A DNA stretch of 39,689 bases, from contig JAIFMF010000151.1 of assembly GCA_020048635.1 (NCBI GenBank), positions 1 through 39,689 of the forward strand. Reading direction: 5' to 3'. This document shows, piece by piece, positions 33,850 to 39,689 of this stretch; positions within the stretch are counted from its first letter, which is position 1, and every line of letters begins with the position of its first letter. The DNA comes from Desulfobacula sp. Lineage in GTDB: Bacteria > Desulfobacterota > Desulfobacteria > Desulfobacterales > Desulfobacteraceae. The notes beneath the pieces are model-generated. The model made no database searches, had not been told where the DNA came from, and was given only the letters and a program-made list of their open reading frames with translations. The translations under genes and the position numbers were made by a program.

Positions 33850-34628
33850 TAGATATTCAAAACCAACCGGATTTCAGAAATATCCCCATCGACAAAGTCG
33901 GGATAAAGGGATTGAAATATCCGATAAAAGTACTGGATAAGACCACGGGCCTCCTTCAATCGACGGTTGCACAGATCAATATGTATGTGGATCTCCCACA
34001 TCAGTGCAAAGGTACCCATATGAGCAGATTTGTTGAAATTCTGAATCTGGTCAGAACAAAAGTGTCTATGGAGTCTTTAACCAATATTCTGGAGGATATG
34101 AAAAAAATTCTTGGAGCGAAATCCTCGCACATTGAAATATCCTTCCCCTATTTTATTGAAAAAAAGTCCCCTGAAACAGGATCAAAAGGCCTGATGGATT
34201 ATAACTGTTCCATTATCGGGCCTTCAAACGGCACTAAAAATACCGATATTATTTTGACCGTTGCAGTTCCGGTAACATCCGTATGTCCCTGTTCAAAAGA
34301 AATCAGTGAATATGGCGCCCATAATCAGCGTGGTGAAGTACTGGTCAGTACCCGGTTTAAAAAGTTTATCTGGATCGAAGATATTGTCGGGATAGTTGAA
34401 GCCTCAGCCTCATGTGATATTTTTTCCGTACTGAAACGGGAAGATGAAAAATATGTTACGGAAAAAGCCTATAACAATCCTAAATTTGTTGAAGATATTA
34501 CAAGGGATGTAGCAAAGGCATTGATGGAAGATAAAAATATCACCTGGTTTTCCGTAAGCGCTGAAAATTTTGAATCCATCCATAATCATAGCGCATATGC
34601 ATATATTGAAAGAGGGTCAGCCTCCTAA
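33846..34628 (+). CDS. folE2: GTP cyclohydrolase FolE2
   Basis: The 260-residue length and motifs fit FolE2 (COG1469): VGIKGLKYPIKV near residues 13-24, the TVAQINMYVDLPHQCKGTHM region near 40-59, the zinc/nucleophile segment VPVTSVCPCSKEISEYGAHN near 140-159 with its Cys, and a C-terminal SVSAENFESIHNHSAYAYI. It opens the GTP imidazole ring for folate or queuosine. FolE2 can use metals other than zinc and is common where FolE is absent. It overlaps the TtcA-like gene (ATGA), implying one transcript. Confidence 0.93.
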   Translation: MIDIQNQPDFRNIPIDKVGIKGLKYPIKVLDKTTGLLQSTVAQINMYVDLPHQCKGTHMSRFVEILNLVRTKVSMESLTNILEDMKKILGAKSSHIEISFPYFIEKKSPETGSKGLMDYNCSIIGPSNGTKNTDIILTVAVPVTSVCPCSKEISEYGAHNQRGEVLVSTRFKKFIWIEDIVGIVEASASCDIFSVLKREDEKYVTEKAYNNPKFVEDITRDVAKALMEDKNITWFSVSAENFESIHNHSAYAYIERGSAS

Positions 34629-34631
34629 TTA

Positions 34632-35834
34632 TTATTTCTTACCCAGATCATTCACCCTGTTTTTAAGATGGCTCAGAATGGAGTCATATCCTGTATTTTC
34701 CTCGTTTATCAGTATGATATAAGGATAAAGCCTGTCATCCTTTCCCAATAAATAACCAGCCCGGGTTCTGACTCCGGTTAACGTCCCTGTTTTAAAAAAA
34801 TCATTCTCCTCTTGCCGCATCAATTCATGATAGGGCATGAAATTAATTAATATTTTAAGCATCTGATCCGGAGAGATCCTGTTCGATCTTGAAAGCCCGG
34901 AGCCTTCATCGATGACGAGGGTATCCAGATTCAAATGCTGATTTGAGAAATCTCGGACAGCCTGTCTCCCTTTTTCAAGCGTTGCCGGTTCCCCGTATGC
35001 TTTTGCACCGATGGATAATAAAAGCTGATTCGCAATAAAATTATTTGAATATTGCAACAGCCGTTGAATAACCACTTTTAATTCAAAGGGAGACAGAAAT
35101 ATATTGGCTTTTTCATTCTTTAAGGATACGTTTTCTACCCGAACAGAACCTGTAACCGGTATCTTTTTTTTTTCAAGAAAATATTTCAATAATAACCCCG
35201 GATATAAATAGCTTTGCGACTGTGCAAGGGTGATTCTCCCCTTTTTCAAATTTGTTTTGTGAATATCGTTATGGAAAAAATCGAGCAAAGGCGTCCGGAG
35301 TTCACCGCTGATAAAGCGTTTTATGTGATTGTCCCACTGGAACATAAGGGTATTGAAATTGGCACATAAAGCTCCCACAGGGGCATCATAAGGGTTTAAG
35401 GAATCACCTTTGCCCGGGATATCAATCTGCTTTGAAAAATAAGACTGATCGATAACGATATGATGGACCTCTTTTATTTTTGTTTTTAAAATGATCTCCT
35501 GACTCAGGTCTTCAATCACTTCGGAAGTGAATAAAGGGTCTCCATATCCTTTAATATAAAGATTTTTTGATTTTTCATCATAACAATAATGTGCAGGGAA
35601 ATGATAATCTTCGCCCAGAAAGTGAATGGCAGCAAGACTGGTCAGGATTTTTAATGTTGAGGCCGGAACAAATTGTTTTCCCCTATTCTGGGCATAGAGA
35701 ATATTCCCCTGATCATCCGCTAATATGACCCCTGTGTTTATTGTTTCTGCATAAATACAGGGGATAGTGTATAAGAGAACGATCCCGGCAAATAACCCTG
35801 AAATGATTTGAAAGGCTGTTTTTTTATTAATCAT
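34632..35834 (-). CDS. dacB: D-alanyl-D-alanine carboxypeptidase/endopeptidase, PBP4 family (S13)
   Basis: This 400-residue secreted protein has an N-terminal signal sequence (residues 8-29). The penicillin-binding motifs are SxxK in PASTLK near residue 57, SxN in YSNN near 264 and KTG in FKTGTL near 350. The spacing between the first two motifs is large, as in the S13/PBP4 family, which has an inserted domain. It trims D-Ala-D-Ala or cross-links in the periplasm. It overlaps the end of the aminopeptidase gene by 8 bases on the same strand. Its placement near FolE2 looks incidental. Confidence 0.92.
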   Translation of the reverse strand: MINKKTAFQIISGLFAGIVLLYTIPCIYAETINTGVILADDQGNILYAQNRGKQFVPASTLKILTSLAAIHFLGEDYHFPAHYCYDEKSKNLYIKGYGDPLFTSEVIEDLSQEIILKTKIKEVHHIVIDQSYFSKQIDIPGKGDSLNPYDAPVGALCANFNTLMFQWDNHIKRFISGELRTPLLDFFHNDIHKTNLKKGRITLAQSQSYLYPGLLLKYFLEKKKIPVTGSVRVENVSLKNEKANIFLSPFELKVVIQRLLQYSNNFIANQLLLSIGAKAYGEPATLEKGRQAVRDFSNQHLNLDTLVIDEGSGLSRSNRISPDQMLKILINFMPYHELMRQEENDFFKTGTLTGVRTRAGYLLGKDDRLYPYIILINEENTGYDSILSHLKNRVNDLGKK

Positions 35835-37254
35835 TATCAGTATAAAAGGCTTTATACGCCAGATAGGTCATATAGATGTCTGCTTTGTTTGATATTTCAA
35901 AGGGGGAATGCATTGAAAGAAGTGCAGGTCCGCAATCAAGGACATTCATTCCATATTTGGCAAGAAATTTGGCCACTGTACCGCCGCCGCCCTGATCAAT
36001 TTTCCCAAGCTCTCCTGTCTGCCAGACAATATGGTTTTTATTGAAAATCTGTCTGATTTTACCGACAAATTCCGATCCGGCATCACTGGACCCGGATTTG
36101 CCGCCGACACCTGTAAATTTTGTCATGCAGACGCCAAACCCTAGTTTTGCAGCATTCATGGCCTCATGTACATCCTTGAAGTCCGGGTCCATGGCTGCAT
36201 TCACATCCGCAGAAAGACAGGAAGAATGAATCAATGCTTTTCTGAGAGAGCGGTTGTCTGTATTCTCGCCACTTATATAGAGAAGATCGGACATGAAATC
36301 TTCAAGGAAATTGGATTTTGCCCCGCTGCTGCCCTCACTGCCAATTTCTTCCTTGTCAAAGAAAAGGGCAATGGTAGTTTTTTCCGGTGACTCTGAATCA
36401 AGGAAAGCTTCAAGGCTTGAAAAAGCACATGAGCGGTCATCCTGACCGTAAGCACCGATCATGGATCGATCAAATCCGACATCTCTTGCTTTCTCCGAGG
36501 GGACGGCTTCTATTTCAGCGCTGACAAAATCTTCTTCAGTGATGCCATATTTTTGGTATAAGCAGTTTAATACCCCTAATTTAAAGCGTTCTTTTTCATC
36601 CTCATCACCCAAAGGCATACTTCCGACAACCAGGTTTAATTTTTCACCTTCAAACACCTCGGAGATATTCTTGGTTGACTGGGTTTTTCCTGCCAGATGG
36701 GGCAGAAGGTCTGTAATGGTGAAAACCGGGTCATCCGGGTGTTCACCAATGGTAATATCAAGCCTTTCATTGTTGGACTTCATTATTGTTCCGTGAAGTG
36801 CCAAAGGCATTGCCAGCCAGTGATATTTTCGAATTCCACCATAATAATGAGTCTTCATCAACCCGATGCTCAGGTCTTCATAGATTGGATTCTGTTTTAG
36901 ATCCAACCGGGGGGAATCAATATGGGATGCTATGATGTTCACTCCAAGATGAGGTAATTTTTTCCCGATGGTAGCCAGAGCAACACAACGACCCTGAAAG
37001 AGTTTATAAACTTTTTGTGATGGTTTGTTTTTTTTTGTTAAAAGTGTATCAATATCCACAAACCCTTTTTGCTTTGCAGCACGGACAATTTCCCGAGCTG
37101 CCTCCTTTTCGGTTTTGGATCGATCCAGAAAAATCTTGTAATTTTCACAGAATTGAAAAACCTGTTCTTTGCCTTTTATATCAAGCTGGTCAAAAACAAG
37201 AGATTTTTTTTTCACCAAAGTTTCTTTAATCTTTTTTATCTGGGCTTTGTTCAT
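35827..37254 (-). CDS. M18-family aminopeptidase
   Basis: This 475-residue dinuclear zinc peptidase shows ASHIDSPRLDLKQNPIYED near residues 109-127, HYYGGIRKYHW near 136-146, AYGQDDRSCAFSSLEAFLDS near 268-287 and FFDKEEIGSEGSSGAKSNFL near 299-318, where the Glu pair is catalytic. The C-terminus has GGGGTVAKFLAKYGMNVLDC and a final HSPFEISNKADIYMTYLA. M18 enzymes (LAP4/DNPEP) are cytosolic and prefer acidic or neutral N-terminal residues. It precedes dacB and follows the small exported protein gene by 19 bases on the same strand. Confidence 0.93.
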   Translation of the reverse strand: MNKAQIKKIKETLVKKKSLVFDQLDIKGKEQVFQFCENYKIFLDRSKTEKEAAREIVRAAKQKGFVDIDTLLTKKNKPSQKVYKLFQGRCVALATIGKKLPHLGVNIIASHIDSPRLDLKQNPIYEDLSIGLMKTHYYGGIRKYHWLAMPLALHGTIMKSNNERLDITIGEHPDDPVFTITDLLPHLAGKTQSTKNISEVFEGEKLNLVVGSMPLGDEDEKERFKLGVLNCLYQKYGITEEDFVSAEIEAVPSEKARDVGFDRSMIGAYGQDDRSCAFSSLEAFLDSESPEKTTIALFFDKEEIGSEGSSGAKSNFLEDFMSDLLYISGENTDNRSLRKALIHSSCLSADVNAAMDPDFKDVHEAMNAAKLGFGVCMTKFTGVGGKSGSSDAGSEFVGKIRQIFNKNHIVWQTGELGKIDQGGGGTVAKFLAKYGMNVLDCGPALLSMHSPFEISNKADIYMTYLAYKAFYTDND

Positions 37255-37273
37255 TTTTTAAGGTTCTTCCTTT

Positions 37274-37816
37274 CTACTTGAATAATTGAAAAAAATCATA
37301 AACTAGTTCTTTGATTTTATGCCTCATATTGAGTGTTTCCCATCTGTCGGGAAACGCAATCGGGCTGAATTCAACCCTGACTTCATACAGATATCCGTTC
37401 TGCTCTTCAACGTAAGTATTTTTTACAAGCGTTAAAGGGGTCATCATCACCCCTTCATAACTGATTACAGTATCATAATCCTTTGTTTTTACGGATTTTA
37501 ATCCATTGTTCAGTAATATATTCTTTAAGGCATTTTCTTTAATCCGCTTTTGAGCAGACTCATTTGATTCTCCTGGAGCGGCAGATATTACTCCTGAAAC
37601 GGAAATTTGAGAAAATTTTTCCGCTCGGAAATCATTTTTTGACGGGACCATCAATAGATTGTCATTAACAATAGTATTTTTCGATGACTTGATATCATAT
37701 TTTATATAATATGTATTAATCCCTTCATCCGGGTATGTTGCAGGAATTAATACCCATATTGCGAATGATGTGAACCACAACGCATATAAAAAGCAGCGTC
37801 TATAATCAGCAGGCAT
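37274..37816 (-). CDS. exported protein of unknown function, divergent from the LPP20 gene
   Basis: I do not recognise a family. The 180-residue protein has an N-terminal signal or anchor segment (FLYALWFTSFAIWVLIPATY, residues 9-28). A strand-helix-strand region contains SGVISAAPGESNESAQKRIKENALKNILLN near 84-113, and a final beta-strand DYDTVISYEGVM and LYEVRVEFSPIAF follow. The Ala/Glu/Lys helix flanked by strands recalls the LPP20/FlgT-N arrangement, but without the diagnostic AxxxA pattern. No Shine-Dalgarno is visible before ATG 37816. The gene faces away from the LPP20 lipoprotein gene across 148 bases. Confidence 0.6.
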   Translation of the reverse strand: MPADYRRCFLYALWFTSFAIWVLIPATYPDEGINTYYIKYDIKSSKNTIVNDNLLMVPSKNDFRAEKFSQISVSGVISAAPGESNESAQKRIKENALKNILLNNGLKSVKTKDYDTVISYEGVMMTPLTLVKNTYVEEQNGYLYEVRVEFSPIAFPDRWETLNMRHKIKELVYDFFQLFK

Positions 37817-37964
37817 GTTTTTTGAATATATTCTTCTCGTGTTAAAGTTAATAGTAATTCCTGACGATTTATCAGTACCATGAAAAATTGTGAGGAATCA
37901 ATGTAAAAAGGTTTTATGGGTCGTTTGAGGGTTTAAGCATAATCAATTTAAAGGGGAAGGGAAG

Positions 37965-38489
37965 ATGAAAAAAATTGGCTTGATATTATCGGGATTTTTT
38001 GTTTCCTCACTTTTGTTCATCGGTTGTGGGGGGTTGCCATATTCTTCTGTGGGCGGGACGGGAAAGGTATTGAGCCCTTCGGGCGGAGAAGTGGATGATC
38101 AGAAAGTGGTTACCTTTTCTGTCATTGGCAAAGGGCTTGAGCCTGAAAAATCACTTTCAAAGGGGGAAGCTGTTTTGATGGCTGAAAGAGCCGCGATTGC
38201 AGATGGCTACAGACAGCTTGTTGAAAAACTCCGGGGTGTTTATGTGGAGGCATTTTTAAGAGCCGGCCGAGGTTCGGTTGATCAGGAGACAATTCAGGTT
38301 CAAACTCAATCCTGGCTTCGGGGAACGGAAATCATGGAGATTACCCAGGGAGAATATGGTATTACAAGTGCTAGACTTAGTTTAAGAATCCATTTTACCC
38401 GGGATGGAATGGTATGGTGGCCGGTCGGGATCGGAAGGGATGTCAAACCATCTTTTTCAGAAACTGTTAATAGTGGCGGTTCAAGCTAG
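37965..38489 (+). CDS. LPP20/FlgP-like lipoprotein
   Basis: The start follows ggggaaggg. The 174-residue precursor has a lipoprotein signal peptide with FIGC at residues 18-21. The LPP20 domain follows at about 48-155, with the hallmark FSVIGKGLEPEKSLSKGEAV and the helix AERAAIADGYRQLVEKLRG near 69-87, then strands around RLSLRIHF. LPP20-domain lipoproteins include Helicobacter Lpp20 and FlgP, which builds the outer-membrane basal disk of polar flagella in Campylobacter and Vibrio. The OmpA-domain gene follows after 69 bases. A flagellar or motility role is inference. Confidence 0.85.
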   Translation: MKKIGLILSGFFVSSLLFIGCGGLPYSSVGGTGKVLSPSGGEVDDQKVVTFSVIGKGLEPEKSLSKGEAVLMAERAAIADGYRQLVEKLRGVYVEAFLRAGRGSVDQETIQVQTQSWLRGTEIMEITQGEYGITSARLSLRIHFTRDGMVWWPVGIGRDVKPSFSETVNSGGSS

Positions 38490-38558
38490 TACAGTGTGTG
38501 GTGAAACTGCGCAATCAGTATAAAGTTTTTAAAAGTGATCCATTTTTTGGGGGGTGCC

Positions 38559-39515
38559 ATGACGGGATCTTTGTTGATTTGCAAAGCATTCAGAAAATAT
38601 GTGCTGATATTCTCAGCATTATTTTTTCTTTATGTTCCTGTAGCCTGGTCTGCAGGATATCAGGAAGAAAAACTGCTGGATACGAGCGCATATTCTTCAG
38701 ATGATTTAAAGAAAAAAGCCGATGACCATAAAGTTGAAATCCAGGCTCTCGAAGCTCAGATTAAAGATATTGAAGCAGATTCAGACTGGATGATATTAAA
38801 AATAAACCAGATCCAGGATTCAGGGCGAATTGCTCCGGCAACTCTGAAAACATCCCTCCGCTATAAAGAAAACAAAATTAAAGAGCTGGCGAAGACCAAA
38901 AAAAGACTTGAAACCCTTGTTAGATATTATTCAGCCGCAGAAAAATCAAAGCAGGACGGGACCTTTGAAAATATAGTAAACAAAAAAATAACGGATCTTG
39001 AATCAAAAATTGGAAAACCTGAAAAAAAAGAGGCAGCGATCAAAGCCAAAAAGATTTCTTCAGCAAAGAGCAGCACCGCCGTCAGCAGAACTGACTTACA
39101 GGCCGCAATCGATAGGATAGGCTTGCGGGACTGGGTGGAAATTGTGGGTTCCGGCACCCGCCTGCGGGTTGAAACAATACTGCCTATCCTTTTCCCCACT
39201 GGCAGTGCCGTCATTGCAGGCGAGTACAACTCTTTTTTTCAGAAATTGGCAGAGCTGCTTAAACCATACAATGTCAAGATTCTTGTGAAAGGATATACCG
39301 ACAAAATTCCCATACATAACAAAACATACCCCTCCAATTTCGAATTGGGTGCAAATAGGGCAACCAATGTCATTCATCTACTTGTCAGGTATGGCCTGAA
39401 ACCTTCCATATTTAAAATTGAGTCCACGGGTGAATACAGATTCGCTGCAAAAAAACCGTCAACACAAAAAGCCTTTGAAAGACGTGCTGAAATTACTGTC
39501 ATTTTTGCCGGATAA
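38559..39515 (+). CDS. coiled-coil protein with OmpA/MotB C-terminal domain
   Basis: ATG 38559 has ggggggt 3-8 bases upstream; an in-frame GTG eight codons earlier is less likely. The 318-residue protein has a signal peptide or anchor (residues 13-32, VLIFSALFFLYVPVAWSAG), a long coiled-coil at about 45-150, and an OmpA-like peptidoglycan-binding domain at about 200-318. The latter contains ILFPTGSAVIAGEYNSFFQK, VKGYTDKIPIHNKTYPSNFE and GANRATNVIHLLV, then a final FERRAEITVIF. The order is as in MotB/OmpA-type anchors. Next to an LPP20/FlgP-like gene, it is a candidate periplasmic scaffold for an outer-membrane disk or stator. Confidence 0.88.
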   Translation: MTGSLLICKAFRKYVLIFSALFFLYVPVAWSAGYQEEKLLDTSAYSSDDLKKKADDHKVEIQALEAQIKDIEADSDWMILKINQIQDSGRIAPATLKTSLRYKENKIKELAKTKKRLETLVRYYSAAEKSKQDGTFENIVNKKITDLESKIGKPEKKEAAIKAKKISSAKSSTAVSRTDLQAAIDRIGLRDWVEIVGSGTRLRVETILPILFPTGSAVIAGEYNSFFQKLAELLKPYNVKILVKGYTDKIPIHNKTYPSNFELGANRATNVIHLLVRYGLKPSIFKIESTGEYRFAAKKPSTQKAFERRAEITVIFAG

Positions 39516-39561
39516 TTATCGTTCCCGAAATTTTTGACGTTCGAGTATAAAATTTTTCCGA

Positions 39562-39590
39562 TTGACAAACCGGTTTGTATTTAATAATGA
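39562..39590 (+). promoter_or_regulatory. promoter overlapped by a perfect palindromic operator
   Basis: TTGACA and TATA-like TAATGA are 17 bases apart. A perfect 14-bp palindrome, acaaaccggtttgt (39566-39579), overlaps the -35 and spacer, the position for a repressor operator. It would drive a gene beyond the window. About 100 further bases to the window end show no complete ORF. Confidence 0.5.
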
Positions 39591-39689
39591 ATTCATAGAA
39601 AATGTGTTATACAACAAGGCCAAACCAGTTGAGACACAGTGATGGAAAACCACTCGGAAAAATGATAGGAAGATTGGTGCTTAGGTGTT

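Noticed and set aside
39662..39689. Partial ORF starting MIGRLVLRC at the window end
   Set aside because: It has no ribosome site and only nine codons are visible, so it cannot be supported.
39600..39689. Riboswitch-like sequence at the window end
   Set aside because: No conserved cobalamin, c-di-GMP or fluoride aptamer core could be matched by eye in the truncated stretch.

Overview
This 39.7-kb window is a mostly housekeeping stretch of a Gram-negative bacterial chromosome. The genes present suggest a sulfate-reducer-like member of the Desulfobacterota, perhaps Desulfobacteraceae: a Tol-Pal system, FolE2, a short-form phosphatidylserine decarboxylase, a DUF721 protein, HflKC and ExoI in a moderately AT-rich background. 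That placement is inference from gene content; there is no rRNA or other phylogenetic marker comparison behind it.

Layout. 1-1370 is an IS4-family insertion sequence with recognisable inverted repeats whose transposase has lost an internal piece. 1378-2036 (minus) holds an MNT-type nucleotidyltransferase, a small unknown ORF and a frameshifted gene remnant. 2076-6274 (minus) is the recombination/replication block ykgJ-like, recR, ybaB, dnaX, tRNA-Ser(GGA), a TrmN6-like methyltransferase and a DUF721 gene. 6481-8521 is hflKC. 8575-8670 (minus) is a 31-residue bS22/mS38-like ribosomal protein. 8783-11752 is an HExxH protein, an FmdB-type zinc ribbon and groESL. 11952-17015 is tolQRAB-pal-cpoB, followed by ruvCAB (17029-19177).

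19205-23350 is the most distinctive part. Four consecutive genes encode a YkuD-fold peptidoglycan LD-peptidase with two NTF2-like domains (Csd6/Pgp2-like), an unrecognised bitopic coiled-coil protein, an M14/M99 carboxypeptidase with the unusual glutamine zinc ligand typical of Csd4/Pgp1, and a bactofilin (CcmA-like). In Helicobacter and Campylobacter, relatives of these parts set helical cell shape, but there the genes are scattered. Here they look like one compact cell-shape or local wall-trimming operon.

The remainder is rplM-rpsI, exonuclease I, a PilZ protein, HU, CheX, a prepilin peptidase, lon-tsaB, psd, greA-rpoZ-ttcA-folE2, then (minus) dacB and an M18 aminopeptidase. The window ends with an unknown exported protein divergent from an LPP20/FlgP-like lipoprotein and an OmpA-domain coiled-coil protein, and a promoter overlapped by a perfect palindrome. 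Other points worth a look are an A8 slippery run in dnaX placed where a gamma subunit would be made, a 9-codon leader ORF overlapping the TTG start of the TtcA-like gene, and a perfect 18-bp hairpin between pal and cpoB. No CRISPR array, prophage or rRNA operon was seen, and no gene-free gap longer than about 300 bases exists apart from the degenerate stretch at 1809-2075.
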